Shown: positions 53,729-63,486 of the stretch, piece by piece
Position numbering within the stretch: the first letter of the stretch is position 1
How the letters are laid out: the number at the start of each line of letters is the position of its first letter
Assembly (NCBI GenBank): GCA_036678685.1
Contig: JAZIHH010000020.1
Coordinates: forward strand, 372,001 to 436,000
Direction of reading: 5' to 3'
Length of the DNA: 64,000 nucleotides
Origin: JAZIHH01 sp036678685
GTDB taxonomy: Bacteria > Bacillota > UBA4882 > UBA10575
Program-made: the position numbers and the translations under genes
The notes under the pieces: model-generated
What the model was told of the DNA's origin: nothing
Seen by the model: the letters and a program-made list of their open reading frames with translations, nothing else
Database searches by the model: none

Positions 53729-55279
53729 GTGCGAAAAGACTTGCGCCGGAAATCCTGGCTGATTGTTTTTTTGGTTTTGGCGGGAGTAGTATATGTGGTG
53801 GCCCCCCACTATAATGAGGGCTTAAAAAAATTCTTTTTTAAGGGACAGGATCCGATCCGCCGGGGACTTGATTTACAAGGGGGCATCGAAGTTATTCTGA
53901 CCCCGGATTACCGGGTGGAAAGCCGTATCCTGACCGGAATGGCGGAGGAACTACGGACGGCCGTTGCCGGTCTGGGGATGGAGAAACCGGACGCCCGTTT
54001 GTTGGGCCGTCCGGAGCAGGAGAAATACGAAGGCTTGGAACTGGTTTTCCGCAACAAAGAAGAGGTGGACAGGGTCTTGCAGGCCCGCCTCATCACCAGA
54101 GAAATGACCTGGAAATCCGGGGCCGAAGAAAAAAAGCTGCTGGTGGAGACGGCGGTTGCTCCGGAGAACCCGGAAGTCCTTCGTGTTCTTGTTTCGGAAG
54201 ATCCGGCCAATTTCCCCAAGGATGCCTTGGAACAGGCCCGCGTGATCATTGCCAACCGGGTGGATGCCAGCGGCTTGACCGAAGCGGCCGTGCGCCTGGA
54301 TAAGACCAACGGCCGCCTGACGGTGCAGTTGCCGGGTATCGCCTCTCAAGAAGAGGCGGAGAGGTTAATCCGGAGTACCGGCCGGTTAAATTTCCGGTTG
54401 GGAAACCGGATTGTGATGTTTGGGACCGACCTCATCGACGCCAAGGCCGATTACGATCACATGGAAGGCGCCCCGGTGATCAACTTGACCTTTGGCCGGG
54501 AGGGCGCCCGGCAATTTGAGGAGATCACCAGAGAACACAGGGGCGAGGTTCTCGCCATTTATCTGGATGAAGAGCTTTTGATGGAACCCGTCATCAGAGA
54601 TGTGATTACGGGAGGGAAAGGCCGGATCACGCTCGGTTACGGAGCAACCCTGAAAGAGGCCAGGGAGTACGCGATTTTGATGAAATCCGGCGCCCTGCCC
54701 GTTTCCCTGCGTACCATTCAGATCACGCAAGTGGCCCCCACCCTGGGCAGCGAAATGGTGCGCCAAAGTTTGGTGGCGGGCGCGGCCGGTATTATCGCGA
54801 TTTTCTTGTTTATGGTTATTTTTTACGGTTTCTCAGGAGCCATAGCCAATGTGGCTTTAGCTGTTTACGCCCTCCTGGTTTTAGGCCTTTTAGCCCTTTT
54901 CCGGGCCGTTTTAACCATGCCGGGTGTGGCCGGTTTCATTCTTTCGATCGGAATGGTGGTGGACGCCAATATCATTATTTTTGAGCGGATCAAAGATGAA
55001 GTCCGGAGCGGCAAGCGTATGCGGACGGCCCTGATTTCCGGGTTCGAGCGGGCCTTTGTCACGATCCTGGACGCCAATCTTACGACCTTGATCGTGGCCG
55101 GGGTGCTGTTATTCTTGGGAAGCGGGACGGTAAGAGGTTTTGCCGTCACCCTTAGTATCGGTATTCTGGTGAGCATGTTTACCGCCCTGGTGGTGGCCAG
55201 GACGTTTCTGGAGATCGCGGTCAACCGGAATCCCGACAAATATCTTAAGCGTTTTGGCGGCGGGGAGGTGAAGGCATGA
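53729..55279 (+). CDS. secD: Protein translocase subunit SecD
   Basis: The 516-residue inner-membrane protein helps drive export with the proton gradient. It has an N-terminal span, RRGLDLQGGIEVIL (the conserved LDLQGG), an external P1 domain with NRVDASGLTEAAV, and five C-terminal spans with GMVVDANIIIFERIKDEVR. GTG 53729 has AAGGAGG seven bases upstream; the frame also opens earlier at 53693. secF overlaps its stop by four bases. Confidence 0.95.
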   Translation: MRKDLRRKSWLIVFLVLAGVVYVVAPHYNEGLKKFFFKGQDPIRRGLDLQGGIEVILTPDYRVESRILTGMAEELRTAVAGLGMEKPDARLLGRPEQEKYEGLELVFRNKEEVDRVLQARLITREMTWKSGAEEKKLLVETAVAPENPEVLRVLVSEDPANFPKDALEQARVIIANRVDASGLTEAAVRLDKTNGRLTVQLPGIASQEEAERLIRSTGRLNFRLGNRIVMFGTDLIDAKADYDHMEGAPVINLTFGREGARQFEEITREHRGEVLAIYLDEELLMEPVIRDVITGGKGRITLGYGATLKEAREYAILMKSGALPVSLRTIQITQVAPTLGSEMVRQSLVAGAAGIIAIFLFMVIFYGFSGAIANVALAVYALLVLGLLALFRAVLTMPGVAGFILSIGMVVDANIIIFERIKDEVRSGKRMRTALISGFERAFVTILDANLTTLIVAGVLLFLGSGTVRGFAVTLSIGILVSMFTALVVARTFLEIAVNRNPDKYLKRFGGGEVKA

Positions 55280-56208
55280 ATCTGCTGAAATACAGCAAAA
55301 TTTATCTATCCGTCTGGGTGTTGGTCATCCTTTTAAGTGTAGTCTTCCTGGGGACCAGAGGCTTGAATTACGGGGTGGATTTCACCGGGGGCACCAATAT
55401 CCGTTTTCCCCTGCGGAAACCCGTAACCTCCCTGGAGGTTATGGAGGCTTTGGAAACGCCCTCCCTGGCGGAGTTGGATTTGCGCCCGGCGCCTCCGCAG
55501 CCCTATAATTATATGGATTCCACGGGCAGGCAAAGGTACGGCGTGCTGGTGCAGACCAGGTTTTTGACACCTCAGGAACAAGAACAGGTGGTCGGCACTT
55601 TGGAAGAGATTTTCGGGCCGGCCGGGGATGATGCGGGGGTGGAGATTTACGGGGTTGACCCCCTGATTGGCCGGGAAATGTTAAGCAAAACCTTGTACGC
55701 AGTGCTAATTGCCGGGGCATTGATTTTGGGCTATATGGCTTTCCGCTTTGAATTCAAATCGGGGGTCGCCGGATTGTTGGCCCTTGTCTTTGACGTCATG
55801 TCCGTAATCGGTATTTTCTCCCTCCTCCGGCGCGAGGTGAACGTAACCTTTGTAGCCGCGCTTTTGACTATCCTCGGTTATTCCATTAACAACACGATTG
55901 TTGTGTTCGACCGGATCCGGGAAAACCTCCGTTTTCGCCAGAAGGGCGAGGCTTTTGCCGAAACAGTGAACCTCAGTATTTTGCAGACCATGCGGAGATG
56001 TCTGAACACGTCGATAACCACTGTCATATCCGTGCTTGTCCTTTATCTTGTCGGCAGTCCTTCGATCCGGGAATTTTGCCTGGCTTTAATCATCGGCTTT
56101 ACCGTCGGCACTTATACCTCACTCTTCATTGCCAGTTCGTTTTGGGTTTTCTTTGAACGGCTGGCGGAGAAAAATAAACGGCGAAGGGCGGTCGCCCGGG
56201 CCGGGTGA
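55276..56208 (+). CDS. secF: Protein translocase subunit SecF
   Basis: The 310-residue partner of SecD starts YSKIYLSVWVLV, has the conserved YGVDFTGGT, a first external domain, and later membrane motifs LLTILGYSINNTIVVFDRIREN with RRCLNTSITT. It overlaps secD by four bases. Separate secD and secF are typical of non-Bacillus Firmicutes and diderms. Confidence 0.95.
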   Translation: MNLLKYSKIYLSVWVLVILLSVVFLGTRGLNYGVDFTGGTNIRFPLRKPVTSLEVMEALETPSLAELDLRPAPPQPYNYMDSTGRQRYGVLVQTRFLTPQEQEQVVGTLEEIFGPAGDDAGVEIYGVDPLIGREMLSKTLYAVLIAGALILGYMAFRFEFKSGVAGLLALVFDVMSVIGIFSLLRREVNVTFVAALLTILGYSINNTIVVFDRIRENLRFRQKGEAFAETVNLSILQTMRRCLNTSITTVISVLVLYLVGSPSIREFCLALIIGFTVGTYTSLFIASSFWVFFERLAEKNKRRRAVARAG

Positions 56209-57029
56209 GAGAGGCCTCCCTTTGCCTTGGGGTGATGATCATCAGTTTTCTTCAGGCCGTTTTGTTGGGAATTGTTCAAGGGATTACCGAGTTTCTGCCG
56301 GTCAGTTCTTCCGGGCATCTGGTTATTCTCCCGGCGCTCTTCGGGATCCCCAAGCCGCCGTTGTCCTTTGACGTTTTGCTTCACCTGGCCACCGGGGTGG
56401 CCGTGGCGGCCAATTTTAAGAGGGAACTGTTTTTGCTTCTCCAAGGAATGGTCAAGGGCGAAAAGGAGGCTCTTCGTTTGGCCGGTTGGCTGGCGGCCGG
56501 AACCATCCCGGCGGTAGCGGCCGGCCTTTTTTTCCGGGAAACCGTGGAAAGATTTTTTTCCGTTCCCGTCTTTGCCGGGGCCTTCCTTTTGGTGACCGGT
56601 TTTTTTCTCTGGTTGGCCGACCGTTACGACGGCACTAAGGATTATCAAGCCCTGGGGCTGGGCGGCGCCCTTCTGGTGGGGGTCTTTCAGGCCCTGGCCT
56701 TGCTGCCGGGGATCTCCCGCTCGGGGGCGACGATTACCGCCGGCCGGGCGCTGGGACTTTCCCGGCGGGAAGCGGCCCGCTTCTCCTTTTTCCTTTCCAT
56801 CCCCCTTATTTTCGGGGCGGGAATCTATGAAGCCCTGCCCCTGCTCTCCGGGAAAATAACAACGGAACTAACCCTTTCCTACCTCGGGGGGATGCTGGCC
56901 GCGGGGGTCAGCGGGTTTTTGGTGATCCGTTATTTCCTGCGCTACCTTGGCGCGGGAAAACTTCGCCCTTTTATGATTTACTGCTGGATAGTGGGAACCG
57001 CCTTTATCCTGGTCAATTTCCTTTTTTAA
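56205..57029 (+). CDS. uppP: Undecaprenyl-diphosphatase UppP (BacA)
   Basis: The membrane enzyme, up to 274 residues, recycles undecaprenyl pyrophosphate. Both active-site blocks are present: QGITEFLPVSSSGHL with the acidic pair, and LPGISRSGATITAGRALGLSRREAARFSFFLSIP. GTG 56205 overlaps the secF stop by four bases; ATG 56235 gives the more usual N-terminus (MIISFLQAVLLG) but has a poor ribosome site, so the start is uncertain. A terminator follows. Confidence 0.93.
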   Translation: MREASLCLGVMIISFLQAVLLGIVQGITEFLPVSSSGHLVILPALFGIPKPPLSFDVLLHLATGVAVAANFKRELFLLLQGMVKGEKEALRLAGWLAAGTIPAVAAGLFFRETVERFFSVPVFAGAFLLVTGFFLWLADRYDGTKDYQALGLGGALLVGVFQALALLPGISRSGATITAGRALGLSRREAARFSFFLSIPLIFGAGIYEALPLLSGKITTELTLSYLGGMLAAGVSGFLVIRYFLRYLGAGKLRPFMIYCWIVGTAFILVNFLF

Positions 57030-57037
57030 ACAGGCGG

Positions 57038-57080
57038 GCGGGGACGGGAGATTATCCTTTTCGTTCCCGCTTTTTATTTT
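57038..57080 (+). terminator. Terminator of the secDF-uppP unit
   Basis: GCGGGGACG (57038-57046) pairs with CGTTCCCGC (57062-57070) including one wobble, then TTTTTATTTT. Confidence 0.8.
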
Positions 57081-57197
57081 AATCTCCGTAGTTTGCCGGC
57101 AGGAAACCGCCTTTGGCATGCCGAAAACCTAAAGGGGTAAAGGGCGAAAACCTCCAGCTAAAGCCGGAATCTGTTCCGGCAGGGGAAAGTCTGGGCA

Positions 57198-58907
57198 ATG
57201 GTGATGATGATGATCGGAAAGAGAAAGTGGAAGATTAAAGAGAGTATCCAAGAACCGCCCCTGGAACTGATAAAAAAATTCGCGCTTTCTCCGCTGACCG
57301 CCGCGTTATTGGCGGACAGGGGAGTAAAAACCGTAGCCGAGGCCGAACTGTTTTTCCACGGCACGGGCAAGGATTTGCCTTCCCCTTTTCTCCTGGACGG
57401 GATGGAAAAAGCCGTGGCACGCCTGGCTTCGGCCCTCAAGAAAAAAGAAAGAATCCTTATCTACGGCGATTATGATGTGGACGGGATAACTTCGGTGGCG
57501 TTAATCCTGCGCACCCTTCGCGGGCTAAACGGGGGAAATATTCTTTATTATCTCCCCAAGCGGCTGGAGGAAGGATATGGACTGTGCCGGGACGTTCTGG
57601 CCAAGGCGGTGCGCCACGGTTGCCGGCTGGTGGTGACCGTGGATTGCGGCATCACCGCCTGGGAAGAAGCGGAATATCTGAAAAGCCGGGGCGTGGATCT
57701 GCTGATTACCGACCACCATGAACCCGGCAGCCGTCTTCCGGAGGCGACGGCGGTTGTCAATCCCAAATTAACACCCGGCTACCCCCACCGGGAGCTGGCG
57801 GGAGTGGGAGTGACCTTCAAACTGCTGCAGGGACTGGCGGAGGTCTTTCCCCAACTCCGGACGGTCCTCTGGGAGAATATTGATTTGGTTGCTTTGGGAA
57901 CCATCGCCGACCTTGTGCCTTTGTTGGGCGAAAACCGCCTTTTGGTCAAGGAAGGGCTCAAAGCAATGGCAAATACGGCCAACCCGGGGCTCCGGGCCAT
58001 GTTTGACTTATGCGGTTTAACCGGGAAAAAAATCACTTCCCGGCAGGTCAGCTTCATTCTTGCCCCCCGTCTGAACGCCGCCGGCCGGCTGGGCGACCCC
58101 GCCGGCGCCCTGCGGCTTCTTTTGGAAACAAAACCGCGCCGTGCCTGGAAACTCGCGGGTAAACTGGACGAGTTGAACAGGGAAAGACAGAAGATCGAAG
58201 AAAAGGTGATGAGAGAAGCGGAAGAGGTTCTGGTCCGGGAGGAGCCGGGAAAGGCTATTGTTTTGGCCGGGGAAAACTGGCACCCGGGGGTGATCGGGAT
58301 TGTGGCCTCGCGGTTGGTGGACAAGTACTACCGGCCGGTGGTTCTGCTCTCGCTGGAAAAAGATAAAGGAAAAGGCTCGGCCCGGAGCATTCCCGGGTTT
58401 CACATCTTTGAGGCCTTCACCGCCTGTTCTTCCCTTTTGGAAAAATTCGGCGGGCACGAACTGGCGGCCGGTTTGGAGGTTTCCCGGGAGAAAATTGGGG
58501 ATTTCAAAAAAGCCTTGTCCGAATTGGCTGAGGCCCAACTCTCCAGCGACCTTCTCTGCCCGTGTCTGGAGATTGAAAAAGTGGTGCGCCTGGAGGAATT
58601 AACCCGGGAACTGGCGGCGGAAATAGCGTCCCTTGCTCCTTACGGCGCGGGAAATCCCGAACCTCTTTTGGCCTGTCTGGGGGTGAACCTCCTGGACGTT
58701 GGCGAGGTGGGGAAAGACGGGCGGCATTTGCAAATAAAAGTTGGCAACGGGGCTGTTTCCCGCCGCGGTATCGGTTTTAACTTTGGTTCCTACCGGGAAA
58801 AGCTGCCGGTGGGCGAGCGTTTTGACCTGGCCTTTCATCTGACAGAGAACGACTGGGACCGGGAAGTCCAGTTGGTATTGAGGGATATCCTGCCAGCCAC
58901 AGGGTGA
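57198..58907 (+). CDS. recJ: Single-stranded-DNA exonuclease RecJ
   Basis: The 569-residue DHH phosphoesterase degrades single-stranded DNA 5' to 3'. The motif YGDYDVDGIT (D91, D93, D95) and TDHHE are present, then DHHA1 (NPKLTPGY..., GDPAGALRLLLE) and the C-terminal OB-like domain. Several ATG codons open the frame at 57198-57210; 57198 has AGGGGAAAG upstream. rel overlaps by four bases. Confidence 0.95.
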   Translation: MVMMMIGKRKWKIKESIQEPPLELIKKFALSPLTAALLADRGVKTVAEAELFFHGTGKDLPSPFLLDGMEKAVARLASALKKKERILIYGDYDVDGITSVALILRTLRGLNGGNILYYLPKRLEEGYGLCRDVLAKAVRHGCRLVVTVDCGITAWEEAEYLKSRGVDLLITDHHEPGSRLPEATAVVNPKLTPGYPHRELAGVGVTFKLLQGLAEVFPQLRTVLWENIDLVALGTIADLVPLLGENRLLVKEGLKAMANTANPGLRAMFDLCGLTGKKITSRQVSFILAPRLNAAGRLGDPAGALRLLLETKPRRAWKLAGKLDELNRERQKIEEKVMREAEEVLVREEPGKAIVLAGENWHPGVIGIVASRLVDKYYRPVVLLSLEKDKGKGSARSIPGFHIFEAFTACSSLLEKFGGHELAAGLEVSREKIGDFKKALSELAEAQLSSDLLCPCLEIEKVVRLEELTRELAAEIASLAPYGAGNPEPLLACLGVNLLDVGEVGKDGRHLQIKVGNGAVSRRGIGFNFGSYREKLPVGERFDLAFHLTENDWDREVQLVLRDILPATG

Positions 58908-61081
58908 AGGTGAAGCCGGTGAAGAATAAAGAACAATTGTTTAAAAAAATGGATAAAGCAGGAATAAAATATTGCCGGCAACATATGGAGCGGGTCTATG
59001 AATTTGCCGCCGCCGCCCATGCCGGTCAGACCAGGGATTCCGGGGAAGCGTTTATCAATCACCCGTTGAATGTCGCTGCTATCCTGGTAAATATGGGTTT
59101 GGACCGGATTTCCATTGAGGCTGCCCTTCTCCATGACGTGGTGGAAGATACCGACGTGTCGCTGGAAGAGATCCGGGAAAATTTCGGGGAGGAAGTGGCC
59201 GCACTGGTGGACGGGGTAACCAAGTTAAGCCGGATCTCCTTCCAGAACAAGCAAGAACAGCAAGCGGAAAACCTGAGGAAGATGTTTTTGGCCATGGCCA
59301 AAGATATCCGGGTGATCCTGATTAAGCTGGCCGACCGCATGCACAATATGCGCACCCTCAAATACCTGCCGGTGGAGAAACAAAAGGAGATTGCCCGGGA
59401 AACGTTGGAGATTTATGCCCCGCTGACCCATCGCCTGGGGATGTATAAGATCAAATGGGAACTGAAAGATCTGGCCCTTCGTTACCTGGAACCGGAGAAA
59501 TATTATGAACTGGTGCAGAAAGTGGCCAAGAAATGCAAGGAACGGGAAGGATATATCGAAAGGGTCAAAAAGATTCTCCGCCGCCAGCTGAACGACCTGA
59601 ATATCAAGGCGGAAATTCAAGGACGGCCCAAGCATTTTTATAGTATTTACCAGAAAATGATCAAACAAAACAAACCGTTTGAAGAGATATACGATTTAAT
59701 GGCCTTGCGGGTGCTGGTGGAGTCCATTCACGACTGTTATGAAGTACTGGGCGTGGTGCACAATTTATGGAAACCCATTCCCGGCGGGTTTAAAGATTAT
59801 ATCGCCATGCCGAAATCCAATATGTACCAGTCCCTGCACACACGGGTGATTGGCGAAAACGGTGAACCCTTGGAGGTTCAAATCCGGACCCGGGAAATGC
59901 ATATGGTCGCCGAATACGGGATCGCCGCCCACTGGCGGTACAAAGACGGAAGCACCGACGACACCCTGCTGGAAAAGATCGCCTGGCTCCGTCAGTTGCT
60001 GGAATGGCAACAGGAATCGAAAGACGCCGATGAATACCTGGAGAACCTCAGGTTCGACCTTTTTGAAGATGAAGTTTTTGTCTTCACGCCCAAGGGCGAT
60101 GTGAAGAACCTCCCGGCCGGCGCCACCCCGGTGGATTTTGCCTACCATATTCACACCCAGATCGGTCAGCAATGCGTGGGGGCCAAGGTCAACGGCCGGC
60201 TAGTTCCCTTGGATTACAAGTTAAAAAACGGGGATATTGTGCAGATCCTCACCACCAAACAGGAGAGCGGGCCCAGCAGCGATTGGCTGCAATTTGTGGT
60301 TACCTCCAAAGCCAAGAGTAAAATTAGACAGTGGTTGCGGGAACAAAGACGGGAAGAATATATCCAACAGGCCCGGGAGCAGCTGGAGAAAGAAATTAAA
60401 AAACAGGGGTATGATCCCCAGGAGCATTTAAAAGCCGAGACCTTGAAAGAGGCGGCCGAGCGCCTTGGTTTTACGGAAACCGACGATCTGCTGGTGGCGG
60501 TGGGCGACGGCAAGGTTACCGTCAGTATGGTGCTGGGCAAGATTTTAGGCGAGAAACTCCAGGAGAAGCTTTTGGGCGAGAAAACCCTTGAGAAGCCGGT
60601 CAAATTGTCGCCGGAAAAAAGACGGGCCGGACGGCCCGGCGGGGTCGTTGTCGAAGGGGTCAAAGATCTTTTGGTCAGGTTTTCCCGGTGCTGCAATCCC
60701 ATACCCGGCGATGAGATTATCGGTTATGTTACCCGGGGCAAAGGGGTGACGGTCCATCGAATTAACTGCTCCAACCTGCCGGCTGATACCGAACGTTTGC
60801 TCAAGGTGGAATGGGCGGATACGGATAAAGAACTTTATCCCTTCGAAATCAAGATTGAAGCGGTTGACCGGGCGAATCTCCTGGCGGACATTATCAACGT
60901 CATTTCCCGCAAAGACCTCAATGTCCGGGCGGCCAAAGCGACAACCGGCAAAGGAACGGCGCGTATTGATATTACGTTGGATATAAGTCATTTGGATGAT
61001 GTGCGGGAGCTGATGAGCCAGTTTAACCAGGTAAAAGGGGTGCAAAGAGTACACCGGGTAAGCCGCGTGAAAAGAATGTAG
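58904..61081 (+). CDS. rel: Bifunctional (p)ppGpp synthetase/hydrolase Rel
   Basis: The 725-residue stringent-response enzyme makes and removes (p)ppGpp. Domains: HD hydrolase (about 30-180, HDVVEDTD at 77), synthetase (about 240-350, with GRPKHFYSIYQKM and YQSLHTRV), TGS (about 390-455, VFVFTPKGDVKNLPAGATPVDFAY), zinc-finger/RIS and ACT at the end. An intact HD motif implies hydrolysis is active. The GTG start overlaps recJ (GTGA). The ordering recJ-rel-dtd is common in Firmicutes. Confidence 0.96.
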   Translation: MKVKPVKNKEQLFKKMDKAGIKYCRQHMERVYEFAAAAHAGQTRDSGEAFINHPLNVAAILVNMGLDRISIEAALLHDVVEDTDVSLEEIRENFGEEVAALVDGVTKLSRISFQNKQEQQAENLRKMFLAMAKDIRVILIKLADRMHNMRTLKYLPVEKQKEIARETLEIYAPLTHRLGMYKIKWELKDLALRYLEPEKYYELVQKVAKKCKEREGYIERVKKILRRQLNDLNIKAEIQGRPKHFYSIYQKMIKQNKPFEEIYDLMALRVLVESIHDCYEVLGVVHNLWKPIPGGFKDYIAMPKSNMYQSLHTRVIGENGEPLEVQIRTREMHMVAEYGIAAHWRYKDGSTDDTLLEKIAWLRQLLEWQQESKDADEYLENLRFDLFEDEVFVFTPKGDVKNLPAGATPVDFAYHIHTQIGQQCVGAKVNGRLVPLDYKLKNGDIVQILTTKQESGPSSDWLQFVVTSKAKSKIRQWLREQRREEYIQQAREQLEKEIKKQGYDPQEHLKAETLKEAAERLGFTETDDLLVAVGDGKVTVSMVLGKILGEKLQEKLLGEKTLEKPVKLSPEKRRAGRPGGVVVEGVKDLLVRFSRCCNPIPGDEIIGYVTRGKGVTVHRINCSNLPADTERLLKVEWADTDKELYPFEIKIEAVDRANLLADIINVISRKDLNVRAAKATTGKGTARIDITLDISHLDDVRELMSQFNQVKGVQRVHRVSRVKRM

Positions 61082-61089
61082 GTGGGAAA

Positions 61090-61566
61090 ATGCGTGCGTT
61101 AATCCAAAGAGTCACGAAAGCCAGAGTGGTGGTGGAAAAAGAAGAGGTTGGCAAGATCGGCCGGGGGCTGCTCGTTTTGCTGGGCGTTGGGAACAATGAT
61201 ACCGAAGCCGAGGCCGCCCAGTTGGCGGATAAAACTGTCAACCTGCGTATTTTCGACGATGCCCAGGGGAAAATGAATCTTTCCCTTTTGGAGGTTAACG
61301 GGGAAGTTTTGGTGGTTTCCCAGTTTACGTTATATGCCGACTGCCGGAAAGGACGGCGCCCTAGTTTTACCTGGGCCGCCCCGCCGGAGAAAGGAGAAAA
61401 GCTCTATTTGCGATATATCGAAAATCTTAGAGAGTACGGAGTAAAAGTAGCGACCGGACTCTTCGGTGCCCGCATGGAAGTGGAGTTGACCAATGACGGG
61501 CCGGTCACGATTTGGCTCGACAGTACCGACCTGGCCCGGAAAACAGGTGAAAATAGCAGCGGGTGA
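61090..61566 (+). CDS. dtd: D-aminoacyl-tRNA deacylase
   Basis: The 158-residue enzyme removes D-amino acids from tRNA. MRALIQRV start, VVSQFTLYADCRKGRRPSF and the cross-subunit NDGPVT motif are present. Nine bases separate it from rel; normal length. Confidence 0.96.
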   Translation: MRALIQRVTKARVVVEKEEVGKIGRGLLVLLGVGNNDTEAEAAQLADKTVNLRIFDDAQGKMNLSLLEVNGEVLVVSQFTLYADCRKGRRPSFTWAAPPEKGEKLYLRYIENLREYGVKVATGLFGARMEVELTNDGPVTIWLDSTDLARKTGENSSG

Positions 61567-61631
61567 GAGCCGGGAGGGGAATGGTGGCGACGCCGGAGGT
61601 TGGGCCCAAAAACAAAAGGGAGGCGGGTAAA

Positions 61632-63134
61632 GTGGTGAAACGAAAATGGTTCCTTCTTTTCCTACTGAGCTTGGCGCCGGCTTTACATCCCTCGGTTTCT
61701 GCGGAAGACTCTTTCTCCCTGCCGGTGAAAGAGGCGGTGGTTTACCCGGGAGGGATGGCGTTTTTAGTTCATGAAGGAGAAGTTTTTTTGGAGAACGGCG
61801 AATGTACGCTGGATTTTCTTCCCCAGGCCTTGAAGGGAAGTTTACGTCTTTATTCACCCACTTCCGGGATAACTGTTGAGCAAGTGACGGCTTTTCGCGA
61901 TAGAACCGAAAAAGAATCAGCCGTGCAAAACAGGGGAGAGTTTTTCCGGGAGAATATTGGCAAACCAATCCAATTATTAACGGAAGAAGAATTTGTCACC
62001 GGGAAACTGAAGGGGTTCATCGACCCGGATTTACTGGTGGTCACCGTTTTGCATGACAGCGGATTAACTTCGGATCAAGTCTATCCTTTGTCGCAGATTA
62101 CTACTTATTACTTTTTGGAACCGGTCAACCTGCATAAAAAAACCGAGGAAGAAAAGGGTAAGCTCCGGGTCCGGCTGCACGGTGCCGTAACCCCCGCGTG
62201 TTCTTTGGGGCTCAGTTATTTGCAGACCGGGCTCACCTGGTACCCCGAGTATATCCTCGACCTGCATTCCGAGTACGGGGCGGAGTTGCTTTTTTCCGGG
62301 GTGGTGACCAACGATCTGATTGATCTGGAAAACATCACGTTGTACCTGGCTGAAGAGGGCCCCGCTTTTACCAGGGAACTATCGCCGCTGGTGATTTTTG
62401 ACCGGCAGGAAGAAACCTTGGCCCGGGCGGTCCTTACCAGCCGGGGAGTAGTGCCGGAAGCGGATACGGGATTTTATTACGGAGTCCAGGACCAATCCCT
62501 TCCTTCCCTGCTGGTCTACTCCGTCTCCGGAGTTTCCCTGGGTAAAGGGGAGAGAGCCGTTTTCCCCTTGTTCCGGGGGGTGGTCAGGGTGGAACCCGTA
62601 TATTGCCTTGAGATTTCCCACCCCGGTTACGGCAGGGAACTGCCGGAAATACCGGTGCACAAGGGGTACCGGATCTTCAATGATTCCGCTCGGTTATTTT
62701 GGCAGGAAGGCCAGGTCCTGATTACCAGGGACAACATTCCTCTCGGCCTGCGGCGCCTGCCCTATATCCCCCCGGGAAGCAGCGGGGAGATAATCGTACA
62801 AACCGACAGTTCCATCCGGGCGAAAGTCTCGGAGGAAGAATTTGAAAGGATTCAGCGGTCCCTGGTTTTTCAAGAACAAACGTACAGCCTGGTTAAAGTA
62901 CGGGGAGAGATTACCCTGAAAAACCATAAAGAAGAAGCGGTAAATGTGGTCGTTTCCCAACTGCTTTCCGGCGAAGTGACCGCCGCCGGCGACGGGGGAA
63001 AGATTACCCGGAAGGCTCCGTTTTACCACAGCCCCAACCCGCAAACGGAAATAACTTGGGAGGTTGCTATTCCGGCGGGGGCGGAAAGGAAATTAACCTA
63101 CGTTTACCAGACTTATATCCTCCCCACAAGATGA
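61632..63134 (+). CDS. Exported DUF4139-like protein
   Basis: The 500-residue protein has a signal peptide (to about SVSA), a beta-rich N-terminal part starting KEAVVYPGGMAFLVHEGEVFLENG, and a DUF4139-like C-terminal part (LSYLQTGLTWYPEYILDL, LFSGVVTNDLIDLENITLYL, ending LTYVYQTYI). The function of the family is unknown; an envelope role is plausible. GTG 61632 has GGGAGG eight bases upstream. Confidence 0.65.
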   Translation: MVKRKWFLLFLLSLAPALHPSVSAEDSFSLPVKEAVVYPGGMAFLVHEGEVFLENGECTLDFLPQALKGSLRLYSPTSGITVEQVTAFRDRTEKESAVQNRGEFFRENIGKPIQLLTEEEFVTGKLKGFIDPDLLVVTVLHDSGLTSDQVYPLSQITTYYFLEPVNLHKKTEEEKGKLRVRLHGAVTPACSLGLSYLQTGLTWYPEYILDLHSEYGAELLFSGVVTNDLIDLENITLYLAEEGPAFTRELSPLVIFDRQEETLARAVLTSRGVVPEADTGFYYGVQDQSLPSLLVYSVSGVSLGKGERAVFPLFRGVVRVEPVYCLEISHPGYGRELPEIPVHKGYRIFNDSARLFWQEGQVLITRDNIPLGLRRLPYIPPGSSGEIIVQTDSSIRAKVSEEEFERIQRSLVFQEQTYSLVKVRGEITLKNHKEEAVNVVVSQLLSGEVTAAGDGGKITRKAPFYHSPNPQTEITWEVAIPAGAERKLTYVYQTYILPTR

Positions 63135-63185
63135 GGCCGGTTTTGTTCCGGGGTCCGGCGGTTCCGGGGAACCGCTTCGTATCTC

Positions 63186-63214
63186 TTGACAGGAACCGAC
63201 TCTTCCGCTATAAT
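63186..63214 (+). promoter_or_regulatory. Consensus promoter of tRNA-Leu
   Basis: TTGACA (63186-63191), 17 bases, TATAAT (63209-63214): a full-consensus sigma-A promoter. Confidence 0.9.
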
Positions 63215-63228
63215 TAAATTACCAACAG

Positions 63229-63312
63229 GCCCAGGTGGCGGAATTGGCAGACGCGTACGTTTGAGGGGCGTATGGTTTATCCGTACCGGTTCAAGTCCGG
63301 TCCTGGGCACCA
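63229..63312 (+). tRNA. tRNA-Leu(GAG)
   Basis: The acceptor GCCCAGG pairs with CCTGGGC (63302-63308), then A and an encoded CCA. The anticodon loop TTGAGGG reads GAG, and a long variable arm (class II) follows. GGTTCAAGTC is the T arm. Confidence 0.96.
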
Positions 63313-63324
63313 TAAAGAATTTTT

Positions 63325-63364
63325 AACTGCTCTCGTGTTTTCTAAGACCAGAGCAGTTTTTTTT
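63325..63364 (+). terminator. Terminator of tRNA-Leu
   Basis: AACTGCTCT (63325-63333) pairs with AGAGCAGTT (63350-63358), followed by a long T-run. Confidence 0.85.
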
Positions 63365-63437
63365 GTTCCCGCCGCGTGAAGGCGAAGAAAATTTTGTCCG
63401 CCGGTTCCGGAAGCAACGGGACCAACCCGGCATAGAA

Positions 63438-63470
63438 TTTAAAAAGCCCAGCTTTACAGCTGGGCTTTGG
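63438..63470 (-). terminator. Terminator of the small minus-strand gene
   Basis: AAAGCCCAGCT (63443-63453) pairs with AGCTGGGCTTT (63458-63468); on the minus strand it is followed by TTTTT. It lies just after the gene at 63487-63864. Confidence 0.8.
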
Positions 63471-63486
63471 TTATTCCCGGTTATGG